Positions 1 through 10,028 of a stretch of DNA of 34,431 nt are shown here, in pieces. The DNA is taken from contig CALLLL010000319.1 of the NCBI GenBank assembly GCA_938082445.1, positions 1-34,431 on the forward strand, in the 5' to 3' direction. The notes under the pieces were generated by a model. It worked only from the letters and a program-made list of their open reading frames with translations. It did not search any database and was not told the DNA's origin. The stretch is from an uncultured bacterium. GTDB lineage: Bacteria > Hydrogenedentota > Hydrogenedentia > Hydrogenedentales > GCA-2746185. Position 1 is the stretch's first letter. Every line of letters begins with the position of its first letter. The translations under genes were made by a program, and so were the position numbers.

Positions 1-1076
<1,076 letters not shown>

Positions 1077-1111
1077 AAATATTTGGCAATTGGGGCCCAT
1101 CGTAGCTTGTG

Positions 1112-1141
1112 TTGACAAAATACCATACGTTCTATGATAAT
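1112..1141 (+). promoter_or_regulatory. Sigma70-like promoter of the first sulfatase gene
   Basis: A perfect -35 TTGACA (1112-1117) is followed 18 bases later by GATAAT (1136-1141); TATGAT at 1133-1138 is an alternative -10 with a 15-base spacer. The expected transcript start is near 1148, giving a leader of about 34 bases that contains GGGAGG before the ATG at 1182. This also argues against a start at 1134, which would lie inside the promoter. Confidence 0.6.
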
Positions 1142-1181
1142 CACTGATTATGGTGTACTTTTAAGCAAAGGGAGGTCCAAT

Positions 1182-2630
1182 ATGCGTGTACTATTAAGTT
1201 TTTTAGGACTAATGGGCTTATTTATAGGGATGGCAGTCGCGGATCCGCCCAATATAGTGGTTATTTTGGCTGATGACCTCGGATATGGCGATGTACAAGC
1301 TTTAAATCCTGATTCATCCATTAAAACACCGCATATGGACGCTTTAGCCGATTCAGGGATGACATTTACGGATGCCCACTCAAATTCGGCCGTTTGTACA
1401 CCGACACGCTATGGATTGCTGATGGGCCGATACTGCTGGCGTACGCGCCTGAAAAGCGGTGTCCAAAACGGCTATGGCCCGCCTTTGATTGAGTCTGAGC
1501 GCGATACGATCGCGGAAACGTTGGCTGGTTTGGGCTATTCCACTGCGATTGTCGGGAAATGGCATTTAGGATTATCGTTTGCCAAGAATAGTCAGGGTGA
1601 AAATGATTATACCTTGCCCTTATCCAATGGGGCGCATACCCATGGCTTTCAAGAGTCATTGATTATTCCAGCCTCCTTGGATTTTCCGCCTTATGTGTAT
1701 ATTCGCGATGGACAGGTGACTGCTCCAGTGACGAGAAAACAGGATAAGAAAAGTAATCCCCGTTTTTTACGGGAAGGACCCTTGGCGGAAGATTTTGATT
1801 TTGAAGGGTGTCTGGATCGATTGACGGATGAAGCAACGGGGTATATCGCGAAGGCGGCTAAAAAAGAGAACCCTTTTTTCCTGTACTTTCCGCTGACCGC
1901 GCCGCATAAACCCGTTTGGCCAGCAAAACGTTTTCAAGGAAAGAGTGGTTTGGGACCGTATGGTGATTTCGTGTTGCAGGTGGATGATGTCGTGGGGCGG
2001 GTGACCAAGGCATTGAACGATGCGGGAATTCGAGAAAACACACTTGTTATTTTTACCAGCGACAATGGATCGTTTATGTACCGGCGTAAACCGGGGGAAG
2101 ACGATCATGTAAAAGACGATACCATCCAAGCGTATAGCACGGATCACCATCAGGCGAATTATATATATCGGGGTACTAAAGCCGATGTGTGGGAAGCGGG
2201 ACACCGGGTTCCATTCTTTGTTTCATGGCCTGAACGGATAGAAGCGAAGCAGCAATCGAAATCGACCATTACGCACACCGATATTTACAGTACTTTGATG
2301 GATGCAACTGGTTTTCGCACGATTAGAGACCGACCGGAAGATAGTGTTAGTTTTATGAATACGCTTATCGGGCATTCAATCACGATACGTCCGCCCGTGG
2401 TGAATCACTCAGCCAATGGCACTTTTGCTTTGCGTGATGGCGAGTGGAAGTTGGTATTCAGCAGTGGGTCTGGAGGACGTCAAAACCCTAAAGGTAAACC
2501 CTTTGATGGAGGGCTTGGTTTGTTCAATCTAAATACAGATCCCTCTGAAACCAAGAATGTTGCTGATAGCTATCCAGAACGGGTCAAAGCCATGACAGCC
2601 CAATTGGCTGCCATTCGTGGGAAAGATTAA
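1182..2630 (+). CDS. Exported arylsulfatase-family sulfatase
   Basis: This type I (formylglycine) sulfatase hydrolyses sulfate esters, probably on a sulfated glycan; the substrate cannot be read. The 482-residue protein has a signal peptide ending near VADPP at about residue 20. NIVVILADDLGYGD carries the metal-binding aspartates at residues 31-32. CTPTR at 72-76 is the CxPxR motif whose cysteine must be converted to formylglycine. GKWHLGL and the TSDNGS metal site follow. I chose the ATG at 1182 because GGGAGG precedes it and a signal peptide follows; the ATG 48 bases upstream lies in the promoter. It stands alone, convergent with the phosphatase gene across a shared terminator. No sulfatase-maturing enzyme is visible in the window, so maturation must be encoded elsewhere. 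Confidence 0.93.
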   Translation: MRVLLSFLGLMGLFIGMAVADPPNIVVILADDLGYGDVQALNPDSSIKTPHMDALADSGMTFTDAHSNSAVCTPTRYGLLMGRYCWRTRLKSGVQNGYGPPLIESERDTIAETLAGLGYSTAIVGKWHLGLSFAKNSQGENDYTLPLSNGAHTHGFQESLIIPASLDFPPYVYIRDGQVTAPVTRKQDKKSNPRFLREGPLAEDFDFEGCLDRLTDEATGYIAKAAKKENPFFLYFPLTAPHKPVWPAKRFQGKSGLGPYGDFVLQVDDVVGRVTKALNDAGIRENTLVIFTSDNGSFMYRRKPGEDDHVKDDTIQAYSTDHHQANYIYRGTKADVWEAGHRVPFFVSWPERIEAKQQSKSTITHTDIYSTLMDATGFRTIRDRPEDSVSFMNTLIGHSITIRPPVVNHSANGTFALRDGEWKLVFSSGSGGRQNPKGKPFDGGLGLFNLNTDPSETKNVADSYPERVKAMTAQLAAIRGKD

Positions 2631-2635
2631 GATAT

Positions 2636-2683
2636 AAAAAACTCAGCCCCCCGAACTGTTAGAGTTCAGGGGGCTCTTTTTTT
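2636..2683. terminator. Bidirectional rho-independent terminator
   Basis: A 13-base GC-rich stem with one mismatch (arms 2645-2657 and 2663-2675, loop GTTAG) is followed on the plus strand by CTTTTTTT. On the minus strand it is followed by a T run, seen as six A's at about 2635-2640. It lies between the convergent sulfatase and phosphatase genes and should stop transcripts from both sides. Confidence 0.85.
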
Positions 2684-2700
2684 AATGGCTTGTAGTTTAG

Positions 2701-4818
2701 TTACTGCTTGGGCTGGACTGCCAATTGGGTATTAGAGCTTAATTTTTTGCACATGTCCAATACTTTCTTGACGTGGTTGGTCTTCCCATTGGGGTGTGGG
2801 TAAATGATGATGGATGGTTCATCGGATTGACGGACCAAATTTTCAAAGAAAGGAATATTCATTTCTTTTCCGTTAACGGATATCCTGCCGTTGAGCAAAA
2901 TGTCAACGCGAATTTCCCCACTGGTAACATTAATTGTACCGGTGTCAAAGTTGGCAGATAAGGCCCCACTATTTTCATTGCGGTTCGATGCCACGCCTTT
3001 AGCCACCAATGTCTTCTTCCCTTCAACACTTAACTCCACCGTGAAACGCCCATCCACAAATACTTTTGGCTGGAAAGAAGTCCCGTTGATGCGCAAGGTG
3101 TATACAACCCGATGGGTATCGTCATCAGTAATTTTAACTACAGGGTTAGTTGCACCAACTACGTTAATCTCGGGTAACCATGCTACGGCTTCGCGTCCGT
3201 AGTTGTCGGTTTGGTGGATGGTTTTGGGCCAGCCTTTATGTTGTTGGGCGTTGGGATCGCTGATGTCTACATTGCGAGGCCAACATTCCATGGTGATGGT
3301 TCGTTTGGATTTATCGAAGCGAACAATTCCGAATCCTGCTGCACGCGTGGTGAGCTTGTCGCCGCCATTGGGTTCCTTCTCTGGATTGGCCACTGCGTAA
3401 CAAGTGACCTTATTATTGAAACCATCATAGTGGTCACCTAAAATTTCGGATTCACCGGGTTGACGGTTTTTCCCGGGTTCTAATGGTTCCCACCAACGCA
3501 AATAAAGGTTTGCAATAGAAGGTACACAGAAAGAAACGATGCCGTCACGGAAGTTATTTACTCCGTGATGGAAAATGGTCGCTAAGTGCTGGTCGCCAGC
3601 TAAGTGAAAAGCATATGATTTGCGTAACGCGTCAATGGCTTTGTTGCGTCCCGTTTGCGGCCAGCCGTTGGAGTCTAGGTCAGCATTAAGGCGCCCGTCG
3701 TGTTTACCGTGGATATGGGCTCCCCCAGCGAAAATGGTTTGAGACAGGGCTACTTTGAAATCGGCGCCATCCCAATCTTGGCCCCATGTGTTAAGAAAGT
3801 CGAGTTGACGTTGGCCCAAGAGTATAGCTTCAGGATAGTCCAAGTCGTAGGGGTCGTATTCATCACGCACAATGTGATCGGCGCGTAAATCAACATCCGC
3901 TAAAAAAGAAGCAGGTCCTGTTTTGAATTTGCGATCTTCTAAGATGGCAAAACTAATGCGGCCCCAATTAAGGTCAGTGTAGTAGACACCGATGCCGCGT
4001 TGAATGGGAGTTGGGTCAAATGGATCGGGTAGGTGGCTGGTTTGCGCGCGCTCAACCTCCTGTACATATTCTACAGGCATGCGATAACCGCCATCTGCTG
4101 CACCGTTAATATAGGATTGGCGTCCGCCGTGGCCCCAAAGATTCGGTTGGCCTACATCGTGATCGTCGGGAATGGTAATGGTGGGCCGGTCGCGCATCAT
4201 TTCGCCGAAGTCACGCCCAAATTTCATCCAGGCATTGTAGTGGCGGGTATGATGATAGACTTGGTCTCCGGCAAAGAATAGGAGATCGGCATCGGCTTTT
4301 TTAACATTGGCGATGAGATCATCGCGCGGGATATCGCCGCCGTGTTGCCAAGCGATGGAGTTGCCTGTAAAAGCAGCGACAACCACTTCATTGTTATCTA
4401 CAGGGTTTTGGCGAATTGTTCCTGTATAGTATGAGCGATCGGCATGTACGACACGGTAGGGAACGGATTGTGTGTCATCCCATTTTTCTACACGAAATGG
4501 AGCAGTCCAACCGGCTTCGATGACTTGGGTTTTTGCGATGGTTTCCCATCCGTTTCCCTTGTCTACTTCCAAGCGTACAGTGCGGGGTTCATCATCTAGT
4601 AAGGGGTATAATTGCGCGGTAAGTTTTAAGGTGTTTTTATGCACGGTGTAGAGTGCAAAACCGATTACTTCTTCACGACTGATTTCGGGGAGGGCGAGAA
4701 TATCTTTTGGTTTAGTCTTTTTTTGCGCTTGAGCCCATTCGCCGATGAAGAGACTGCACAAAAGGCTTAGTATTGTGAGCAGGTGAGTGAAGCGAGGCAG
4801 GGATAAAAATCGGAACAT
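2701..4818 (-). CDS. Exported PhoD-like metallophosphatase
   Basis: This is a calcineurin-like phosphatase of the PhoD/alkaline phosphatase D type, expected to cleave phosphate mono- or diesters outside the cytoplasm. The 705-residue precursor has a signal peptide ending around AQAQ at residues 29-32. An N-terminal beta-rich segment follows, then the metal-binding core. GDQVYHH is at 184-190, DDHDVG at 218-223, AGDQHLATI lies further on, and the C-terminal third looks beta-rich. AAGGA precedes the ATG. A hairpin (4840-4876) lies just upstream between this gene and the HDOD gene. Pairing with a sulfatase next door suggests scavenging of sulfate and phosphate esters, but the two are not co-transcribed. 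The substrate is unknown. Confidence 0.85.
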   Translation of the reverse strand: MFRFLSLPRFTHLLTILSLLCSLFIGEWAQAQKKTKPKDILALPEISREEVIGFALYTVHKNTLKLTAQLYPLLDDEPRTVRLEVDKGNGWETIAKTQVIEAGWTAPFRVEKWDDTQSVPYRVVHADRSYYTGTIRQNPVDNNEVVVAAFTGNSIAWQHGGDIPRDDLIANVKKADADLLFFAGDQVYHHTRHYNAWMKFGRDFGEMMRDRPTITIPDDHDVGQPNLWGHGGRQSYINGAADGGYRMPVEYVQEVERAQTSHLPDPFDPTPIQRGIGVYYTDLNWGRISFAILEDRKFKTGPASFLADVDLRADHIVRDEYDPYDLDYPEAILLGQRQLDFLNTWGQDWDGADFKVALSQTIFAGGAHIHGKHDGRLNADLDSNGWPQTGRNKAIDALRKSYAFHLAGDQHLATIFHHGVNNFRDGIVSFCVPSIANLYLRWWEPLEPGKNRQPGESEILGDHYDGFNNKVTCYAVANPEKEPNGGDKLTTRAAGFGIVRFDKSKRTITMECWPRNVDISDPNAQQHKGWPKTIHQTDNYGREAVAWLPEINVVGATNPVVKITDDDTHRVVYTLRINGTSFQPKVFVDGRFTVELSVEGKKTLVAKGVASNRNENSGALSANFDTGTINVTSGEIRVDILLNGRISVNGKEMNIPFFENLVRQSDEPSIIIYPHPNGKTNHVKKVLDMCKKLSSNTQLAVQPKQ

Positions 4819-4839
4819 GGTACAGATTCCTTTGTAGCG

Positions 4840-4876
4840 GGTTATGGATGTCTATTGAAGAGCATCCATAATAACC
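4840..4876 (-). repeat. Inverted repeat in the phosphatase leader
   Basis: GGTTATGGATG (4840-4850) pairs with CATCCATAATAACC (4863-4876) with one bulge and a 12-base loop. It lies after the HDOD gene stop and before the phosphatase Shine-Dalgarno. There is no T run after it on the minus strand, so a leader hairpin or operator is as likely as a terminator. Confidence 0.45.
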
Positions 4877-4908
4877 TACTATTCCCTAATCTATCCAGCC
4901 TTTCATAA

Positions 4909-5940
4909 TTACTCTTTAAGTGCTCCCAGCAATGATTCCATTTTGTCATCCAGATCAACTCGCATGGTGGCGAGTTTTATATCTGCTATGGAGAAGTGTG
5001 CTGCGGAGGGGAAGGTCATCAAGGATACATCTTTTGTATATTCAGATCCCCACCCGGACACGTGGGCTGTGGCATTGGCCAGAGCAACGGTGTGGGCAAT
5101 GGATTTCCAGTTTTCACTGGGGGCTTGTTCTGGATTATGGTGATAGTACACAGCCATTGCCAACTCAGGGGGGAGATTCCATTGGAGCACAATGTGTAAT
5201 CCAAAGATTGTATGGTAGCGAGAGATGATTTCTTGGAAGAGCTCTGGCTTGGACTGTAGCTCGAGTAATGGACCATCTTTAGCTTTGTAGATGATGTCGA
5301 TGAGCGCAATTTTGCCAATATCATGTACTAGCCCCGCAAGATGTAAGGTGCCTGCGAAGGGGGAGGAGATTAGTTTGGCAATCTCATTGGATAAGTATGA
5401 AGTAGCCACGGCATGGTGCCACAGCTTTTGCATGGCTTCGAGCGCATCGGGGTTATCGGATGTATATAAGTTTTCATTGGCCACCGTTTGTACAATGCCC
5501 GAAACGGTATTCATCCCCAATCGTGTACATGCGCCCGATAGATCGGTGATTTGTGTGAGACCGCCATAAAGCGCGCTGTTGGATACGGTCAATACTTTGG
5601 CAGACATGACCGTGTCTTCTTCAATCACCAATGCCAGGTCTTGCATGGAAGAGTCTTCATCTTGGGTGACTTCTAATACGCGTTGGGCTATAGCGGGTAA
5701 AACAGGTAGTTTGTCCAATGAACCAGCCAGTTTGTCCATGACTTGTCCTGCAAGCGATTCAGCGGTTGCTCCAATTCGAAAATCGGATACACCAGGAACG
5801 GGGATAGTTTCCATACCACTATTTGACTTTTTAATGATGTATGGATTGAAGCACCCTCGGCAAGCCGACAATTCGGTGTCATGATTGACGGTGCGTTCCA
5901 GAGTGATGGTTTCCTGACAATGTGGACATGCGATATTCAT
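4909..5940 (-). CDS. HDOD-domain signalling protein with N-terminal zinc finger
   Basis: The 343-residue cytosolic protein starts with a small four-cysteine knuckle (C5, C8, C27, C30) of the CPHC...CRGC type. After a linker comes an HDOD domain at about residues 75-270, beginning KLPVLPAIAQRVLEV. HDOD domains are relatives of HD phosphohydrolases usually found in regulators of motility, c-di-GMP or stress signalling. Here LVHDIGKIALID keeps an HD-like pair. No output domain is attached. AAGGA lies seven bases before the ATG. The gene follows the GspE/PilB-like gene by 30 bases on the same strand, so they probably share a transcript, and it may regulate the pilus or secretion machine. That link is inference from context. 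Confidence 0.87.
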   Translation of the reverse strand: MNIACPHCQETITLERTVNHDTELSACRGCFNPYIIKKSNSGMETIPVPGVSDFRIGATAESLAGQVMDKLAGSLDKLPVLPAIAQRVLEVTQDEDSSMQDLALVIEEDTVMSAKVLTVSNSALYGGLTQITDLSGACTRLGMNTVSGIVQTVANENLYTSDNPDALEAMQKLWHHAVATSYLSNEIAKLISSPFAGTLHLAGLVHDIGKIALIDIIYKAKDGPLLELQSKPELFQEIISRYHTIFGLHIVLQWNLPPELAMAVYYHHNPEQAPSENWKSIAHTVALANATAHVSGWGSEYTKDVSLMTFPSAAHFSIADIKLATMRVDLDDKMESLLGALKE

Positions 5941-5970
5941 GGTGGATCCTTGTAGAGCTTTAGGACTGAG

Positions 5971-7866
5971 TTATTGAGTTAAAGTCATAATTTGATTGAG
6001 TGGGCGGGGCTTAAAGGTTTTGGGCGTTGTTCGGAGTACTTCTTCAAAAGTGGTGTATCCGCGTAATACTTTGGCTATTGCATCTTCGCGCATACTCACC
6101 AAGCCGGTTGTGTCACAACTGATTTGACGAATGACATGCGCGGGTTTGAGCTCCAAGATAGCCTCTTGCACATCTTCATTAACTACCAATAGTTCATACA
6201 CAGCGATACGTCCGTGGTATCCGGTGTAGGTACACTCTGCACAGCCCTTGCCTTTTTTAAGGGGGTATTCGCGAATTTCGGATAGGTCGAGATCGAGTTT
6301 GGCCATTTCTAAAGTGGTGGGGTTATAGGGCTCAGCACAATTGAGGCAAATACGACGCAAGAGACGTTGGGCCACCACAGAGATTACTGTGGACGAAATC
6401 AGAAAGGCTTCAATTTCCATATTCAGTAAGCGTACTAATCCCCCGATGGTATCTTCAGTGTGGAAGGTTGAGTAAACTTTGTGACCTGTTAAAGCCGCTT
6501 GAATTACGGTTTCGGCGGTTTCTTTATCACGTATCTCCCCTAAGACAATAATGTCAGGGTCTTGCCGTACAATTTCGCGTAGGGATGATTCAAAGTCACG
6601 ACCCACTTTGTCGTTGGTTGAACATTGGATCAAGCCATCTATTGTAAATTCAACGGGATCTTCTACAGTGATGAGTTTTGTGCCGATGTCGTTACAATAA
6701 TCGAGGCAACTGTACAGCGTGGTTGTTTTACCTGAACCTGTTGGGCCTGTGATGAGTACTACGCCTGTTGGGACGTCCAAAACGTCGTTACGATACCGTT
6801 CAAGCATGGTTGGGGCCATGCCCAATTCATCCAAGGATACTAGGCCCATTTGTTTATTTAGTACACGCAACACTGCACATTCACCGTGAACCGTTACATA
6901 ACTCGATAGACGCATATCGTATGGGGCGCCTTTATGTACGAATTCGATTCGACCGCCTTGGTGACGTTGGTGTTCAGTAATATTGCATTGAGCCAAAATC
7001 TTAATCCGTGAAATCAGCTTGGGGAGCAGATCGTAGGGAAGCTCTGTTTTAAACAGTAACGATCCATCTACGCGATAACGCACACGTATCACATTGGACA
7101 TCGGTTCGATGTGAATATCGCTGGCACGGTCTTCGATGGCTTGGTGGAAAATATGTTCAACCAACGAGATGATGGAATTTTCACCATCTTCCATTGTGGC
7201 TGAAGTGACCCCTTTGTCGAGGCCGTAGCGTTGGTAATCTTCAATGGAACTTTTAATTAATTCTTTTGGCCCCAAGGCTAATGTGTAATTGTTTTGGAAG
7301 ATATCCGCGATGGATTGTTCTATGAGTTCATTTCTAAGTTCCGGGACGATGACACTGACACGCCCTTCATCGTCTTTTGCAAAGGGAAGGAATTGGTTCT
7401 TGGTTAAAAAATCTGCCGATACACCCGCAAGAACGGTTTGGTCAATCATAGCGAATGTCGGTTCTATGTAGGGTATTTGCGCCTGGTGAGCCAAGTTAAT
7501 GAGCAAGGTGCGCTCATTAATCATAGACTGTTCAATTAAGATTTCCCCAAGTTGTTGCTTGGTTTCACGTTGGATGGACAAAGCTTTACTAAGGTCGTCT
7601 TCCGTGAGCAACCCTTGCTCTATGAGCATGTCTCCGATGCGCAAAGATTTACCGTGTTTCGCCACGGCATCTGCAATGATATTTTTGGTTGTGTATCCAA
7701 GCTCAACGAGAACCTCGGTGATTTGTTTTTCTTGTTCCAATGCAGATTGGATTTTAAGCGCGCGTTTGAATTGAGCATCTGTAACGAGCTCTTCTTCGAG
7801 TAAAATACTCATAATTCGTGGAATTTTTTGAGGTGTTTCTTCGGAGTTCTGATCGTCGTCTGCCAC
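5971..7866 (-). CDS. GspE/PilB-family secretion or pilus assembly ATPase
   Basis: This hexameric cytoplasmic ATPase powers type IV pilus extension or type II secretion; sequence alone does not separate the two. The 631-residue protein has two N-terminal helical repeats of the LLxExLVTxxQxxxAL / GDMLIEQGLLTEDDL type (about 18-130, MshEN-like, a class that can bind c-di-GMP). A T2SSE N-domain follows to about 215. The ATPase core has Walker A GPTGSGKTT at 374-382, Walker B-like DPDIIVLGEIRD at 436-447, and a tetracysteine zinc site (CLNC 507-510, CAEC 542-545). The start is GTG, with GGGGA seven bases upstream. It has its own promoter (7935-7963) and leads into the HDOD gene. No pilin or PilC/GspF gene is adjacent. 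Confidence 0.93.
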   Translation of the reverse strand: MADDDQNSEETPQKIPRIMSILLEEELVTDAQFKRALKIQSALEQEKQITEVLVELGYTTKNIIADAVAKHGKSLRIGDMLIEQGLLTEDDLSKALSIQRETKQQLGEILIEQSMINERTLLINLAHQAQIPYIEPTFAMIDQTVLAGVSADFLTKNQFLPFAKDDEGRVSVIVPELRNELIEQSIADIFQNNYTLALGPKELIKSSIEDYQRYGLDKGVTSATMEDGENSIISLVEHIFHQAIEDRASDIHIEPMSNVIRVRYRVDGSLLFKTELPYDLLPKLISRIKILAQCNITEHQRHQGGRIEFVHKGAPYDMRLSSYVTVHGECAVLRVLNKQMGLVSLDELGMAPTMLERYRNDVLDVPTGVVLITGPTGSGKTTTLYSCLDYCNDIGTKLITVEDPVEFTIDGLIQCSTNDKVGRDFESSLREIVRQDPDIIVLGEIRDKETAETVIQAALTGHKVYSTFHTEDTIGGLVRLLNMEIEAFLISSTVISVVAQRLLRRICLNCAEPYNPTTLEMAKLDLDLSEIREYPLKKGKGCAECTYTGYHGRIAVYELLVVNEDVQEAILELKPAHVIRQISCDTTGLVSMREDAIAKVLRGYTTFEEVLRTTPKTFKPRPLNQIMTLTQ

Positions 7867-7934
7867 GTGCTATTCCCCATTTCAATGTTGATTAATTGAT
7901 TGAAGTTAAACCACCATTAACTTCGTTTACGCAT

Positions 7935-7963
7935 ATTATCAATTCTGTTTATACGATAACCAA
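7935..7963 (-). promoter_or_regulatory. Probable promoter of the GspE/PilB-HDOD operon
   Basis: On the minus strand TTGGTT (7958-7963) and GATAAT (7935-7940) are 17 bases apart. The leader to the GTG start would be about 60 bases. The region is AT-rich and sits between uvrB and the ATPase gene. Confidence 0.5.
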
Positions 7964-7983
7964 TTCTAGCATCTTAAACAAAG

Positions 7984-8008
7984 GTATTTTGCGGGCTATT
8001 CAAAATAC
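7984..8008 (-). terminator. Weak possible terminator after uvrB
   Basis: GTATTTT (7984-7990) and AAAATAC (8002-8008) form a 7-base AT-rich stem with an 11-base loop; on the minus strand CTTTGTTT follows. It is in the right place to end the rel-uvrB transcript, but the stem is weak. Confidence 0.3.
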
Positions 8009-8018
8009 TATTACATTT

Positions 8019-10019
8019 CTACAGACCTAGCTCAACCTGACGCTTTTCCAGCGCAATGATGCGATCGCGATAGTCTGCAGCTTCTTCGAAATTCATATGA
8101 TCGGCAGCTTCTTTCATCTTTTTGCGCAAGCCAGCCAAGGTTTTCTTGATATCGGATCCTGCGATATAGACTTCAGCGTTTTCTGCCACCTTGGCGACGG
8201 GGCGGGTCAACATGGTTTCGTAGTCTGTGGATTCACGGGCTTCTATGGCTTTTATGATGGATTTAGGGGTGATATTGTGTTCTTCATTATGAGCACGTTG
8301 TTTTTTACGGCGGCGTTTCATTTCATCCAATGCGCGTTCCATGGAACCGGTCATCGAATTGGCATACATGATAACTTTGCCGTTGACGTTACGCGCGGCA
8401 CGTCCGCTGGTTTGGATGAGACTGGATACCGAACGCAGAAAGCCTTCTTTATCGGCGTCCATAATGGCCACTAGCCCCACTTCTGGGATATCAAGGCCTT
8501 CCCGCAGGAGATTGATGCCGACAAGGACATCGTACTCATTGGCACGTAAGTCTTGTACCAATGCGATACGTTCGAGGGTTTCTACGTCGCTGTGCATATA
8601 GCGTATACGGATACCCACATCACGGTAGTAATCGGTAAGATCTTCTGCCATGCGTTTAGTTAGTGTAGTGACCAGAATGCGTTCACCCAATTTGATGCGT
8701 TCTTGAATCTTGTCTAGAAGATCATCTACTTGGGTGTCGGCTGATCGAATTTCTACTTCGGGATCGATGAGGCCGGTAGGACGTACAACTTGCTCTACGA
8801 ATAGACCATCACTTTGTTCCATTTCATAATCCGCTGGGGTTGCGCTAAGGTAAATCACTTGATTAATGCGTTCGCGCCATTCATCAAATTTTAAAGGCCG
8901 ATTGTCGCGGGCGCAGGGCAGGCGGAACCCGTATTCGATCAATTTATCTTTACGCGAGCGGTCACCTTTAAACATTGCGCCGACTTGCGGGGTGGCAATA
9001 TGGGATTCATCAATGACCAGTAGATAATCATCAGGAAAATAGTCCATTAATGTATAGGGTGCTTCTCCGGGTTGACGGCCATCAAGATGACGAGAATAAT
9101 TTTCAATACCGCTGCAAAAGCCCAGTTCGCGCATCATTTCAAGGTCGTAGCGTGTGCGTTGCTCCAATCGTTGTGCATACAGTTCTTCATTGTTGTTACG
9201 CAATTCCAGTAAGCGTTCTTGAAGTTCGTCACGTATTCCGTGAATGGCTTTTTCCATGGTGCGGGCTGTAGTGGCGTAGTGGGTGCCGGGATAAATGCTG
9301 ATGTGATTCATCTTACGTTTGACCACACCGCGGAGGGGGTCTACTTCGCTGATGGCTTCGATTTCATCGCCGAAATATTCCACGCGAATCGCAAGATCAC
9401 TTTCATAGGCGGGAAAAATATCGACAACATCACCGCGTACGCGGAAAGTGCCGCGATGAAAATCATAGTCGCTTCTTTGGTACTGCATAGCTACCAAGCC
9501 ATCGAGTAAAGTGTTGCGCGCCAATTCATCGCCGACATATAGTTCAACACGCAACTCATTGTATTCATCCGGGGAACCGATACCGTAGATACAAGAAACA
9601 CTGGCTACAATCAGTACATCCTGTCGTGTTAACAAGGCTCGTGTGGCCGAGTGCCGCATTTTATCAATTTCATCATTTACCGAAGAATCTTTTTCGATAA
9701 AAGTATCGGTTGTAGGGATATAGGCTTCGGGCTGGTAATAGTCGTAGTAACTGACGAAATATTCCACAGCATTATCGGGAAACAATGCTTTAAATTCTTG
9801 ATAAAGCTGAGCCGCCAAGATTTTATTTGGCGCCATAACGAGTGTGGGTCGATTCACTTCCTGGATAACATTGGCCATAGTGAAAGTCTTCCCTGAACCG
9901 GTCACTCCGAGCAATACTTGGTCTGTTAGCCCTGCATTGAGGCCTTCGACCAATTCTTGAATGGCTTGAGGCTGATCGCCCTGGGGGCTGAATTCACTAA
10001 CGAGTTTAAAATGATCCAT
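8019..10019 (-). CDS. uvrB: UvrABC excision repair protein UvrB
   Basis: UvrB verifies DNA damage delivered by UvrA and positions UvrC for incision in nucleotide excision repair. The 666-residue length is typical. Walker A GVTGSGKT is at residues 38-45. The [13 protein letters not shown] beta-hairpin that probes the strand follows, then helicase motifs including DESH, YLSATP and the QTSGRAARN region. The C-terminal UVR motif that contacts UvrC ([11 protein letters not shown]) is at about 640-655. The ATG at 10017-10019 lies nine bases after the rel stop with only a weak ribosome site, so translation is probably coupled to rel. All expected motifs are intact. Confidence 0.98.
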   Translation of the reverse strand: MDHFKLVSEFSPQGDQPQAIQELVEGLNAGLTDQVLLGVTGSGKTFTMANVIQEVNRPTLVMAPNKILAAQLYQEFKALFPDNAVEYFVSYYDYYQPEAYIPTTDTFIEKDSSVNDEIDKMRHSATRALLTRQDVLIVASVSCIYGIGSPDEYNELRVELYVGDELARNTLLDGLVAMQYQRSDYDFHRGTFRVRGDVVDIFPAYESDLAIRVEYFGDEIEAISEVDPLRGVVKRKMNHISIYPGTHYATTARTMEKAIHGIRDELQERLLELRNNNEELYAQRLEQRTRYDLEMMRELGFCSGIENYSRHLDGRQPGEAPYTLMDYFPDDYLLVIDESHIATPQVGAMFKGDRSRKDKLIEYGFRLPCARDNRPLKFDEWRERINQVIYLSATPADYEMEQSDGLFVEQVVRPTGLIDPEVEIRSADTQVDDLLDKIQERIKLGERILVTTLTKRMAEDLTDYYRDVGIRIRYMHSDVETLERIALVQDLRANEYDVLVGINLLREGLDIPEVGLVAIMDADKEGFLRSVSSLIQTSGRAARNVNGKVIMYANSMTGSMERALDEMKRRRKKQRAHNEEHNITPKSIIKAIEARESTDYETMLTRPVAKVAENAEVYIAGSDIKKTLAGLRKKMKEAADHMNFEEAADYRDRIIALEKRQVELGL

Positions 10020-10028
10020 AGGGGATGC

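Noticed and set aside
1134-1181. Earlier sulfatase start at 1134
   Set aside because: It falls inside the -10 region of a TTGACA promoter and places 16 polar residues before the signal peptide.
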